Assembly: GCF_000974445.1 (NCBI RefSeq)
Contig: NZ_BBOJ01000001.1
Span: 558,001 to 622,000, forward strand
Length of the DNA: 64,000 nucleotides
Direction of reading: 5' to 3'
Source of the DNA: Lentzea aerocolonigenes
Lineage (GTDB): Bacteria > Actinomycetota > Actinomycetes > Mycobacteriales > Pseudonocardiaceae
Of this stretch, positions 15,277-26,100 are shown one piece after another; position 1 is the stretch's first letter, and each line of letters starts with the position of its first letter. The notes under the pieces are model-generated. The model was not told where the DNA came from and did not search any database. It was given only the letters and a program-made list of their open reading frames with translations. The translations under genes were made by a program, and so were the position numbers.

Positions 15277-15287
15277 TGGGGGAATCG

Positions 15288-17970
15288 TTGTCCAGAATGT
15301 CGATGAATCGTGCCGCGCTGCGGTTCGGGGTTCTGACGATCGTCGCGTTGCTCGCGTCGGGCACCACGTCCGCCGCGGCTTTCGCGCAGGAGGACCCGCC
15401 GAGCGGTGTGACCGGTGTTCTGTACGCCGACAAGAACGGCAACGGGCAGCAGGACGCCGGTGAGGCGATCTCCGGCGGCGTGGTCACCCTCACCGGGAGT
15501 TCCGAGCACAAGGCGACCAGCGACGCGGACGGCAAGTTCGCGTTCTCCGGCCTCGCTCCCGGCACCTACAAGCCGTCGTACGCGCTGGCCGACGGCTGGG
15601 TCGTGCACCACGCCAAGCCGGACGGCGACCTGGTCACGGTCACCGAGAACACGACGACCGAGCTGGTCGCACGCGCTGAGCGCCCGTACTCGGAGCAGCT
15701 CAAGGTGTTCGGGTTCTTCCACGAGAACAGCTACTTCTACCCGACGTCGGTGACCACCACGCTGATCCTGATCAACACCACCGACCGCCCGATCAGCGGC
15801 ATCCAGGCGCGTTGTGACCGCAAGAACGCCCCCGGCGCGCTCGGACACGGCCCGGGGTGGGACGTCGCGGAGATGGTCGCGGAAGGACAGGATGTCGTGC
15901 GCCGCTTTGAGCGGGGAGGGCATCACGCTCGCGGCCGGTGGGAGGCGCGCACTCACGATCGTCGACGACGTCCCGGAGTCCGCGGGCAGGGCGGGCAAGG
16001 TCACGCTCGACTGCGACTTCGCCCCGAACGCCGGCTGGAACACCGACGGCCCGGTCCTGCACCAGGACGCACCGGTGATCGAAGGCCGCGGCAAGCACAC
16101 GATGATCCTCGGCGAGGATCGCAACGCGAACTCCCTCATCGACGCGGACGAGGCGATCAGCGGTGCGAAGGTCCTCCTTCACGACACGACGAACCCCGCC
16201 TCGGTGCTCGAGGGCACGAGCGGCCCCGACGGCAAGATCGAGTTCATCGGTCTGGAGAAGATCGACTACCGAGTCGAGGTTCGCGCGCCTTGGGTGTTCG
16301 CGAGCGACGGGCCGCAGTTCGTTCGTGCCGCCGACCACGGTGGATCCAGCTCCAGGTTCCTGAAGCCCGTGCCACCGGCGGATGTCCGCGCCACGGTGAC
16401 GTTCAGCAAGCCGCGCTTCGAGTCGCACGAGACGGTGCAGTGGGACCTGACCCTCACGAACGTGGGCGGGGAGTCCACGGGCGTCTGGGTGCAGGGCGAC
16501 TCCCCGGACATGGACATCCCCGGTGAGCAGTGGGAGCACTACTGGCTTCGCTCAACGACACTCGCCCCTGGTGAGTCCCGCACCTTCACCGTCGCGGGCA
16601 AGCTCCGCGACTACCGGAACGGCAAGGTGATCGTTTCGGGGTCCTACGGGTACAGCGACCAGCCGCACACGCCCCGGAAGCCCTTCCACGCCGAGGTCGA
16701 GATCGTGCAGACGAGAGGGGCGCTGACCGGTTTCGTCCACCTCGACAAGAACAACAACGGGCAACCCGACCCCGGCGAGGCCGCCGCGGGCGCTGTGGTG
16801 GAGGCCAACGGCGGCGCGCCGTACGGCTACTACAAGGCCACGACGGACGCTGAGGGCCGTTACTCGTTCAGCGATCTCCCGGCCGGTGACTACTCGGTCG
16901 GCTACACGCTGGCCGGCAGTTGGATCGTCCACGTCCCGGACAACGTCGTCCAGAAGGTCCGGGTGGAGCCGGGGCGGCCTGTTCAGCTCGTCGCGGGTGC
17001 GCAGCGTCCGTACGCCGAGGTGCTCAAGGCGACGGTGCAGTTCGACAAGACGTCCTACGCGGTCGGTGACGAAGTCAAGATCACCGTCAGGCTGACGAAC
17101 AGGGGCGGCTACGTGATCAACGGCGTCCACGCCCTGTGCAACCGCGACCGGCTGACCAACAACCTCGGCGACCACCGCTTTCCGGCCGACAGCTGGGGCG
17201 ACCTGCGTCCGTCCGCGAAGGGCGTGACGGTCGGCCCCGGAGAGACGGTGACGCTCGTCGTCACCGAGGTGGTGCCGTACGAGGCACGCAGACTCAACCG
17301 GGTGGAACTGCTCTGCGAGTTCGCACCGCAGGCCGAGTTCGGCAGGGACTTCGCGTCCGCCTACGACTGGGCCCACGTTCCCGGTGGCGGGCCGGGCAGT
17401 GCCAACGTTCTGGTTGCGTACGACAAGGACGAGGACTACGTGATCGACCCCGGCGACGCCATCGGGAACGTCCGCGTCAGGTTGATGTCTCATCGCGAGA
17501 ACGGCTTCCTGGTCGCCGAGGCCACCACCGACGTCTGGGGATGGGCGCGCTTCACCGGGGTTCCTGCCGGTTCCTACTGGGCGGAGGTCGACGGACCGTG
17601 GAAGTTCAGGAACGAGAACGAGAGCTCTGTCTGGATTTCAGACGGCGTCGCGTGGCCCGTTTTGTGGATGGTGCCAGGTCCTGATCCCGCACAGCCAGGT
17701 GCCGGTGACCAGCCCGCCACCGGTGGCACGAGCAACAGCGGCACGAAGGTGGCGCTCGCCAGGACCGGTGCCGGCGTTCTCGGACTCGCCTTCCTCGGTG
17801 TGCTGCTTCTCACGGCGGGCACGGCACTGAGGCGTTGGCCCCGCCACTCGGCGCTTTCCGAAACAGAGCGCGTTGGGGTACTTTCCGGGCGTCTTGCGGA
17901 CGCGTGCGGGGGCTCTGACGTCGGCAGACATGATCATCGTGGGGTCTTTGGGGGATCCGTTGCCGGGTAG
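15288..17970 (+). pseudogene. Array copy 2, frameshifted surface protein
   Basis: The frame from the TTG at 15288 gives a normal signal peptide (FGVLTIVALLASGTTSAAAF), a beta module and an Ig-like module up to GALGHGPGW near 15860. It then becomes Arg-rich. The homologous continuation (GEGITLAAGGRRALTIVDDV) resumes in another frame from about 15905 and runs to LARTGAGVLG, a membrane segment and stop at 17970. Compared with copies 1, 3, 4 and 5, about 40 extra bases (15865-15904) sit at the break; 40 is not a multiple of three, which explains the shift. The anchored protein is probably not made. The long tail after LARTG overlaps the next gene's start. Confidence 0.8.
17875..17913 (+). promoter_or_regulatory. 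Conserved leader element, copy 3
   Basis: GGGGTACTTTCCGGGCGTCT followed by TGCGG and a GCGGGGGCTC block lies inside the 3' end of the broken copy 2 and about 47 bp before the copy 3 start. Confidence 0.5.
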
Positions 17971-20521
17971 ACCGTTCAGTGCTGCGCGCCGGTTGGGCGT
18001 GGTGGCGACCGCCGCCGCGCTCGTGTTCGCCACGACCTCGGCCGCGGCTTTCGCCCAGGACGACCCGACGAGCACGCCGTCGCCGTCGACCTCGGAGCAG
18101 GCGCCGGCTCCGCAGCAGACCGGCGTGACCGGCGTCCTGTACGCCGACAAGAACCGCAACGGTCAGCAAGACCCCGGCGAGGCGATCTCCGGCGGCGAGG
18201 TCACCGTCGCCGAGCGCAAGGCGACCAGTGACGCGGACGGCAAGTTCACCTTCGCCGACCTCGCTCCCGGCACCTACCGCCCGTCCTACCGGCTCGCCGA
18301 CGGCTGGGTCGTGCACAGGGCCGAGGCCGACGTGATCACGGTCGTCGCGAACCAGACGGCACAGGTCGTCGCACGGGCGGAGCGGCCGTACTCGGAGCAG
18401 CTCAAGGCCACCGCGACGCTCGACCAGACCAGGTACCAGCAGCCGTCGACCGCGACGATCGCGCTGAGCCTCACCAACACCACCGACCGGGCGATCACCG
18501 GCATCCAGGCCGCCTGCGACGGCTCTGCGCACGCGCTCGGCCGCGGTGCGGGCTGGAAGGCGCTGAAGAACGTCACGCTCCGGGCCGGTGAAACGCGCAA
18601 GTTCACGATCTACGAGCAGATCCCTGCCGCCGCCCGCGGAACCGGCGTCGTCAAGCTCGACTGCGGCTTCGCACCGAACGCCGCCCTGAACACCGACGGC
18701 CCGTCCGTGCACGCAGAAGCGGCCGTCAGCGGCGCCTCCGCCGGCTACACGATCGTGTTCGGCCAGGACGCGAACGGCGACGGCCACATCGACGCCGACG
18801 AGGACATTCCGGTCAAGGGGTACCGCCTGGTGAACCGGCTGACCGGCGAGAAGTTCGTGAACCCGAACCCCGTCGACGACAGCAAGATCGAGCTCACCCA
18901 CGTGCCGACCGGCGACTACCGGATCGAGCTGCTCGGCCCGTGGACGTTCCGCGACCTCGGTGGGGACCTGGTGACCGTCACGGAGCAGGGCGGCTTCCGC
19001 TACGGCTTCCTGAGGCCCACCGGCCCCGCGAAGGTCACCGGCACGGTGAAGTTCGACAAGCCGCGCTACCAGTCCCACGAGACGGTCGGCCTGGAGCTGA
19101 CCATCACGAACGTCGGCGGTGAGGTGGCCGAGCGGGTCCAGCTGCTGCGGGATCCCGACAGCCTGGACATCGCGGCTGAGCAGTGGGGCGATTTCAGGCC
19201 GAACGGTCCCGGCATCACGCTGGCGGCCGGTGAGTCCCGCACGTTCACCGTCTCGGGCACGATCAGGTACTTCGGCAACGGCCTGCTGGGTTTCTCGGGA
19301 AGTGCCATGTACCACGCCAGCGATGGCTGGCACTGGGGCTTCGACGACATCAGCGGCGTCGTCGAGGTCGTGATGACCACAGGCGACATCACCGGCGTCG
19401 TGTACATCGACAGGAACCGCGACGGACGGCAGGGCGCGGGCGAAGCCGCCGCGGGTGCCGCGGTCGAGGTGAAGGGCGGCGCGCCGTACGGCACCTTCAA
19501 GACCACGACGGACGCCAACGGCCGTTTCACCTTCAAGGACCTTCCGACCGGCGGCTACTGGATCAGCTACACGCTGCCGGACGGCTGGGTCGTGCACCTC
19601 GAGGGGGAGGTGCGGAAGACCAAGGTCGAGCCGAACACCGTCACCCAGGTCGTGGCACGGGCGGAGCGGCCGTACCGCGAGCGGCTCAAGGCGACGGCTG
19701 TGCTCGACAAGGCCACCTATGCGATGAACGAAGAAGCCCAGATCACCATCACGCTCACGAACACGGACGACCGCCCGATCAGCGGCGTCAAGGTCAGGTG
19801 CAACGAGTTGGGCCACGGCGACCACCTCGGGGGCACCGGCTACTACGGCCCGCCGTCGAACTGGGGCGATCTGCGTCCGGCAGCCAACGGCCTGACGCTC
19901 GCGGCCGGCGAAACGAAGACCTACGTCGTCAAGGAAACGATTCCCATCTCCGCGCGTTCGTCGCGCAGGGTGTTCGTGAACTGCGACTTCGCGCCGAACC
20001 CCGACCACAACAAGGACGGCGCGCACGCCTACGACTGGGCGGCCATCACGGGTGGTGCCCAGACGCTGAAGGGCTGGATCGCCCAAGACCTCAACGGCAG
20101 CAACTGGTTCAACGAGGGCGAAGGCATCCCCAACACCCGGATCGTGCTGATGACCGACCGCGAGCACGGCTTTCCTGTCGCCGAGGCGGTGTCCGACGCC
20201 AAGGGGAACGTGCAGTTCGACAACATCCCGCCGGGCGAGTACTGGGCGTGGATCGACGGACCCTGGAAGTTCGAGGGCGAACGTGACCACGTCTCGGTCA
20301 TGGACAACAACCTCCACCACCCCTACTTCTTCCAGGTGGTGCCGGACCTGACGCGCAGCCCCCGTCCGGCCATCGACCTCAGCTCGAACGTCCCTGCCGG
20401 CGGCGGCACGAAGGTCGCGCTCGCCAGGACCGGCGCGAGCGTGCTCGGCCTCGTGTTCCTCGGCGTGCTGCTCGTCGCGGCGGGTGCGGCACTCAGACGT
20501 GGAGGATCCGTTGCGAGGTAG
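17960..20521 (+). CDS. Sortase-anchored SdrD/Cna-B-like surface protein, array copy 3
   Basis: The 853-aa protein has the same plan as copy 1: signal peptide (ending AFAQD), Thr/Pro/Ser linker, beta modules opening GVLYADKNRNGQQDPGEAIS, GQDANGDGHIDADE and GVVYIDRNRDGRQGAGEAAA, alternating Ig-like modules starting ERPYSEQLKAT or ERPYRERLKAT, and LARTGASVLGL plus membrane segment with a short basic end. The TTG at 17960 follows GGGGGATCC. Its start overlaps the end of copy 2, and its stop overlaps the start of copy 4 by 11 bp, so copies 2 to 4 probably form one message. It is intact. Confidence 0.85.
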   Translation: MPGRPFSAARRLGVVATAAALVFATTSAAAFAQDDPTSTPSPSTSEQAPAPQQTGVTGVLYADKNRNGQQDPGEAISGGEVTVAERKATSDADGKFTFADLAPGTYRPSYRLADGWVVHRAEADVITVVANQTAQVVARAERPYSEQLKATATLDQTRYQQPSTATIALSLTNTTDRAITGIQAACDGSAHALGRGAGWKALKNVTLRAGETRKFTIYEQIPAAARGTGVVKLDCGFAPNAALNTDGPSVHAEAAVSGASAGYTIVFGQDANGDGHIDADEDIPVKGYRLVNRLTGEKFVNPNPVDDSKIELTHVPTGDYRIELLGPWTFRDLGGDLVTVTEQGGFRYGFLRPTGPAKVTGTVKFDKPRYQSHETVGLELTITNVGGEVAERVQLLRDPDSLDIAAEQWGDFRPNGPGITLAAGESRTFTVSGTIRYFGNGLLGFSGSAMYHASDGWHWGFDDISGVVEVVMTTGDITGVVYIDRNRDGRQGAGEAAAGAAVEVKGGAPYGTFKTTTDANGRFTFKDLPTGGYWISYTLPDGWVVHLEGEVRKTKVEPNTVTQVVARAERPYRERLKATAVLDKATYAMNEEAQITITLTNTDDRPISGVKVRCNELGHGDHLGGTGYYGPPSNWGDLRPAANGLTLAAGETKTYVVKETIPISARSSRRVFVNCDFAPNPDHNKDGAHAYDWAAITGGAQTLKGWIAQDLNGSNWFNEGEGIPNTRIVLMTDREHGFPVAEAVSDAKGNVQFDNIPPGEYWAWIDGPWKFEGERDHVSVMDNNLHHPYFFQVVPDLTRSPRPAIDLSSNVPAGGGTKVALARTGASVLGLVFLGVLLVAAGAALRRGGSVAR

Positions 20522-23120
20522 ATCGCTCAGAATCGGTGCCTTGACCACCGCTGCCGCACTCGTGTTCAGCACAGCGGCTTTCGCGCAGGACGACCCGACG
20601 AGCACAACGTCGGCGCCCACCGAAACCTCGGCACCGGTCGACACATCGACGTCGCCGACGCCGGCACCGCCCGCCGCCCCGCTTCAGCAGCAGGCGCAGG
20701 ACAACGTGACCGGCGTCCTCTACGCCGACAAGAACAGCAACGAGCAGCAGGACCCCGGCGAGGCGATCTCCGGCGGCAAGATCACCCTCTTCGGCAGCCC
20801 CAAGCACGAGACGACCAGCGACGCGAACGGCAGGTTCGGCTTCGCCGGCATCGCTCCCGGTACCTACAACCTGGCCTACGAGCTGCAGGACGGCTGGGTC
20901 GTGCACCGCGCTCACAACACCGGCGACATGATCACCGTCACCGCGAACGCGACGACCGAGATCGTGGCACGGGCGGAGCGTCCCTACTCGGAGCAGTTCG
21001 ACGTCACCGCGTCGCTCGATCGAACCAGCTACGAGTACCCGGGCTCCGTGAAGATCACGACGACCCTCACCAACAGGACCGGCCGCAGAATCGCCAACAT
21101 CAACTCGGAGTGCAACCGCGGGCGCGCCGGGCACGCGCTCGGCGTGAGCCAGGAGTGGTACCTGCAGATGGGCCTGTCCCTCGAACCGGGGCAGCAGCGC
21201 ACGTTCACCGTCGTCGAGAAGGTTCCGCAGGCCGCCCTCACCTCCGGCGTCGTCACGCTCAACTGCGACTTCGCGCCGAACATCAACTGGAACACCGACG
21301 GTCCGACCGTGTACGCCGAGGCGAAGGTGGTCGGTGGCATCGGCTACTCGATGGTGCTCGGCGAGGACAAGAACGCCGACCAGCGCATCGACGCCGGGGA
21401 AGCCGTGAGCGGCGCGAAGGTCCTGCTGCTCGACCCGAAGACCGGCGCCCAGATCGCCGAACGCACGAGCGGCGCGGACGGCAAGGCCGACTTCACCGGC
21501 TTGAAGGCCGGTCAGTACCGGGCGGTGCTCGGGGGCTCGTGGGAGTTCACCGACGAGAGTCAGCAGCTGGTGGCCGTCACCGAGCAGGGCGGCGCCGTCA
21601 CCAAGTTCCTGAAGCGCGCGACTCCACCGTCGCTGAGCGGCGTGATCAAGCTCGACAAGCCGCGCTACGAGTCCCACGAGATGGTGCGCGCCGACGTGAC
21701 CATCACGAACAAGGGCGGCAAGACCGCCGAGCGCTTCCGGTTGATGGACGGGTTCTACGACCTCGACCTCGGCTATCCCAGCCCGTGGGGTGACGTCCGG
21801 CGGGACGGGCCTGGCGTGCGCATTCCGGCGGGCGAGTCCCGCACGTTCAGCGTCACGGGCAAGATCCGCGGCTTCACCGGCGGCAAGCTGCGGGTCTGGG
21901 GTTCGGTGGACTACGTCGGTGTGCCGGAGTTCGGCAACCCGACCTTCAGCGCCGAGGCCGAGGTCGTGCAGACCAACGGCGACATCGGCGGTGTCGTCTA
22001 CATCGACCGCAACCACAACAGGCAGCAGGATCCGGGCGAAGAGGCGGCGGACGTCCTGGTCGAGGCGAACGGCGGCGTGCCGTACAGCTACTTCAAGACC
22101 ACGACGGACGCCAACGGGCGTTACTCGTTCAAGAACGTCCCGTCCGGCAACTACTGGGTCGGCTACACACCGGCCGGCGGATGGGTCGTGCACAGCGAGG
22201 GCGACCAGGAGATCCGGGTTGTGCCCGGCACTCCCGTGCAGCTCACCGCACGTGCGGAGCGCCCGTACACCGAGGCGCTCAAGGCCACGATGGTGCTCGA
22301 CAAGTCGGTCTACTCGATCGGCGAGGAAGCCACGATCACCATCACCCTGTCGAACCGGGCCGCCTACGAGGTCGGGCACATCCACGCGGCGTGCGACAGG
22401 GCGGGCAACGGCCAGCTCGGCAGCGTGCCGATGGCGGAGGGCTGGGGCGATCTGCGCGACAAGGGCGTGACGCTCGCCGCCGGCGAGACGAAGACGATCA
22501 TCGTCAAGGAGAAGGTGCCCGCGGCCGCGCGCTGGCAGAACCGGGTGGTCGCGGCGTGCGACTTCGCGCCGTGGGCCGCGTGGAACCTCGACGTCGTGAG
22601 CGCCTACGACTGGGCGAGCGTGCCCGGCGGGACGGGCTCGCTGGCCGGTCCGCTCGCCTACGACCGCAACAAGAACTCCGTCGTGGACCCCGGCGAGGCC
22701 ATCGGCAACACCAGGATCTTCCTGATGACCGACCGCGAGTACGGCGCCATCGTGGCCGAGACGTTCTCGGACGCCGAGGGCAACGTGCGCTTCGACGGGG
22801 TTCCGGCGGGCGACTACTGGTCGGTGGTCGACGGCCCGTGGAAGTTCGAGGGCGAGTGGGGCGGCCATCACCTGATCACCGCCGATCAACTGCAGCGAAC
22901 CGCGTTCTTGGTGGTGCCCGGCCCGGCTCCCGCACTGCCGGACGACGCAGGCAACGGCCAACGGGATGAACCGACCGTTGGTGGCGGCTCCACCGGCGGT
23001 GGCACGAAGGTCGCGCTCGCCAGGACCGGCGCCAGCGTGCTCGGCCTCGCAGGACTCGCCGTGCTGCTGATCGCGCTCGGCCTGGGCGCCCGCGCCGCCG
23101 GCCGCCGCACGACCACCTGA
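20511..23120 (+). CDS. Sortase-anchored SdrD/Cna-B-like surface protein, array copy 4
   Basis: The 869-aa product begins RGRSLRIGALTTAAALVF and is cleaved near AFAQ. Its linker is rich in Thr/Pro/Ala. Beta modules open GVLYADKNSNEQQDPGEAIS, GEDKNADQRIDAGEAVS and GVVYIDRNHNRQQDPGEEAA. Ig-like modules have paired Cys. The C-terminus is LARTGASVLGLAGLAVLLI plus Arg-rich end. The TTG at 20511 is preceded by GGAGGATCC, nearly the same as copy 3 (GGGGGATCC), evidence of recent tandem duplication. It is intact. A role as a hyphal surface stalk or adhesin is inferred from architecture. Confidence 0.85.
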   Translation: MRGRSLRIGALTTAAALVFSTAAFAQDDPTSTTSAPTETSAPVDTSTSPTPAPPAAPLQQQAQDNVTGVLYADKNSNEQQDPGEAISGGKITLFGSPKHETTSDANGRFGFAGIAPGTYNLAYELQDGWVVHRAHNTGDMITVTANATTEIVARAERPYSEQFDVTASLDRTSYEYPGSVKITTTLTNRTGRRIANINSECNRGRAGHALGVSQEWYLQMGLSLEPGQQRTFTVVEKVPQAALTSGVVTLNCDFAPNINWNTDGPTVYAEAKVVGGIGYSMVLGEDKNADQRIDAGEAVSGAKVLLLDPKTGAQIAERTSGADGKADFTGLKAGQYRAVLGGSWEFTDESQQLVAVTEQGGAVTKFLKRATPPSLSGVIKLDKPRYESHEMVRADVTITNKGGKTAERFRLMDGFYDLDLGYPSPWGDVRRDGPGVRIPAGESRTFSVTGKIRGFTGGKLRVWGSVDYVGVPEFGNPTFSAEAEVVQTNGDIGGVVYIDRNHNRQQDPGEEAADVLVEANGGVPYSYFKTTTDANGRYSFKNVPSGNYWVGYTPAGGWVVHSEGDQEIRVVPGTPVQLTARAERPYTEALKATMVLDKSVYSIGEEATITITLSNRAAYEVGHIHAACDRAGNGQLGSVPMAEGWGDLRDKGVTLAAGETKTIIVKEKVPAAARWQNRVVAACDFAPWAAWNLDVVSAYDWASVPGGTGSLAGPLAYDRNKNSVVDPGEAIGNTRIFLMTDREYGAIVAETFSDAEGNVRFDGVPAGDYWSVVDGPWKFEGEWGGHHLITADQLQRTAFLVVPGPAPALPDDAGNGQRDEPTVGGGSTGGGTKVALARTGASVLGLAGLAVLLIALGLGARAAGRRTTT

Positions 23121-23151
23121 TCAACCCACAACAACTGCAACTGGGGGAGAG

Positions 23152-26100
23152 ATGTCAGACAGACCTGCCAGACGAGGCCTGCTCAGATTCACCGCGATAG
23201 CCACCGCCGCGCTGCTCGCGTTCGGCGGCGCCACCACCGGAGCCCTCGCACAGGAGCCGGAAACCCCGACGTCGACCGTCGAGCCGACCCCGACGAGCGA
23301 GCCGAGCGCTCCTCCGTCCACAACGGACCCGACGCCTCCGCCGACGTCCACGACCGAGCCCGCGCCGCCGTCGTCCAGCGACCCCGCGCCGCCCTCGTCG
23401 ACGCCGAGCAGCGAGCCTTCCACGCAGCCGCCTGCTCCCACCACGTCCGCCGAGACGCCCAAGGCGCCGGCGCAGCCGACTCCCGGAGAGCAGAGGAACG
23501 AGCCGCAGAAGCCCGCGGCCGAACTGCCGAACCTCAAGGTCACGGCGTCGATCGACAAGACGCACTACCAGTCGCACGAGCCGGTGCGGCTGAAGATCAC
23601 GGTCACCAACCAGAGCTCGTTCGCCGCCGAGCGCGTCACTGCGAGCGCCTGGGGCATTCAGGTGCCCTACGAGTCGTGGGGCGACTTCGCGTACCCCGGA
23701 ACGACCCTCGCACCCGGTGAGACCCGCACCGTCGAGGTCTCCGGCTCCATCGCGACCCTCAACGGCGACAAGCTCGACGTCAGCGGCTACGTGCTGGCAC
23801 AGGCGGGCGACGCCAACCAGAACGACAACCACTTCCACCTCAACGCGACCGTCACGCAGACCGTCGGCAACGCGAGCGGCCTCGTCTACGCCGACGTGAA
23901 CCGCAACGGCAAGCCGGACGCGGGCGAGCCGATCGAGGGCGCGAAGGTCAGCATCTACGGCGGCAGCCCCACCGCGGAGCACCGCACGACGACGGATGCG
24001 AACGGCCGGTTCAGCTTCACCGGGATCCCGTCCGGCACGTACTACAACCCGTACTACGAGCTGCCCGGCGGCTGGGTCGTGCACATCCCCAGCGGCCAGC
24101 AGAACTTCACGGTCGCCCCGAACCAGACGGCCGAGCTGGTCGGCCGCGCCGAGCGGCCGTACTCGGAGCTGATGACGGCGAAGGTGTCGCTCAACAAGAG
24201 CACCTACGCCTACCCGGCGACCGCGCGGATCTCCGTGACGCTCTCCAACACCAGCCAGTACTCGCTCACGGGCATCCAGGCCGGCTGCAACCGGGTCGGC
24301 GACAGCAACCACCTCGGCTTCGGCCCGGAGTGGAACGCGATCTTCGACAAGGGCGTCGACCTCGCGCCCGGCGAGACGAAGTCGTTCACGATCAACGAGG
24401 CCATTCCGGAAGGTGCCGCCAAGGCGGGCGTGGTCTGGCTCGCGTGCGACTTCCAGCCGAACCCCGGCTGGAACACCGACGGTCCGTTCGCCGGCGCCAA
24501 GGCGGCGGTGACCGGTGGCAAGGGCCGCTACACGATGTGGCTCGCGGACGACAAGAACCAGAACCACACGCGTGACGCCGGCGAGGAGGTCGCGGGGCTG
24601 AAGATCGCCCTGGTCCACCCGAACACGGGTGCCCAGGTCGCCGAGGCCACGAGCGACTCCACGGGCACGCTGGAGTTCGTCGACGTGCCGGTGGGCACCT
24701 ATCGCGCCGTGCTCCTCGGTCCGTGGGACTTCCGGTACGGCCCCGACGCCGACCAGGTGACCGTCGTCGGCTGGGGCTCGACCGCCTTCGTCGGCCTCAA
24801 GCCGGGAGCTGCTCCCGCGGACATTCGCGCTGCGGTGAAGTTCGACAAGGCGCGCTACGAGTCGCACGAGATCGTGCACATGTCGTTGACCGTGACCAAC
24901 GTCGGTGGCCGCACCGCCGAGAAGGTCCGCTTGTTCGGCTCGCCCTTCATGCTGGACATCCCCAACGAACAGTGGGGCGACTTCCGGCCGTACGACGGCC
25001 CTGGCGTCCAGATCCCTGCCGGGGAGTCCCGCACGTTCGAGGCTTCCGGACCGTTCCGCGAGGCCGGCACCAACGGCAGGCTCACGGTCTGGGGCAGCAT
25101 CGACTACCTCGGCCGGCCGAACCCGTCCAACAGCGGCTACAACGGTGAGATCGAGGTCGTGCAGACCAAGGGCGCCATCACTGGTGTCGCCTACACCGAC
25201 AAGAACCACAACGGACAGCAGGACGCGGGCGAGGCCGCTGCGGGCGTCGTGGTCGAGGCCAGTGGTGGTGTGCCGCAGGGATACTTCAAGACCACCACGG
25301 ACGCCGACGGTCGCTACTCCTTCAAGGATCTGCCGTCGGGCAACTACTACGTGAGCTACACCTTCGCCGACGGCTGGCTTGTCCACTACGACGAGAAGCA
25401 CACGAAGGTTCGTGTGCAGCCGGGTGCGCCGGTCCAGCTGACCGGCCGTGGTGAGCGTCCGTACCACGAAGTGCTCAGTGCCAAGATCGAACTCGATCAG
25501 GACGTCTACGAGGTCGGCGAAGACGCCAAGATCACGATCACGCTGACGAACCGGGGCGACCAGGTGATCAGCGGCATCCGGGCGTCCTGCAACGCCGCCG
25601 GCAACTCGAACCAGCTCGGCAGCTGGCAGGGCGATGGTTTCCCCAAGGGCTGGGGCGACCTGCTTCCACCCGGTAAGGGCGTGACGGTCGGCCCCGGTGA
25701 GACCAAGACCTTCACCGCGATCGAGGCGGTGCCGGAGGGCGCCTTCGAGTTCGGCACCGTGGTCGTGGGCTGCGGCTTCGCGCCCGATCCCGACCGGAAT
25801 GTGGACGGTGCCTACGCGGGCGATTCCGCGCGCGTTCCCGGCGGTTTCGGATCGGTCACGGGCGAGCTCTACTACGACCGCAACGGCAACGGGGAGGTCG
25901 ACCAGGGCGAGGCGATCGGCAACACCGGGATCTTCCTGCGTGATGACCAGGGCGTCGACGTCGCCAAGGCTGTTACAGATGACAAGGGCACCGTGCGCTT
26001 CCCCAAGGTGCCTGCCGGCGACTACGTGGCGAGAGTCGACGGACCGTGGAAGTTCGACCACGAGTACGGCGGCTTCGTGCGGGTCCTCACCGATCGCGAG

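Noticed and set aside
15814..17970. A separate 718-aa gene starting inside array copy 2
   Set aside because: It has no signal peptide or RBS and continues the homology of the upstream frame, so it is the second half of a broken gene.
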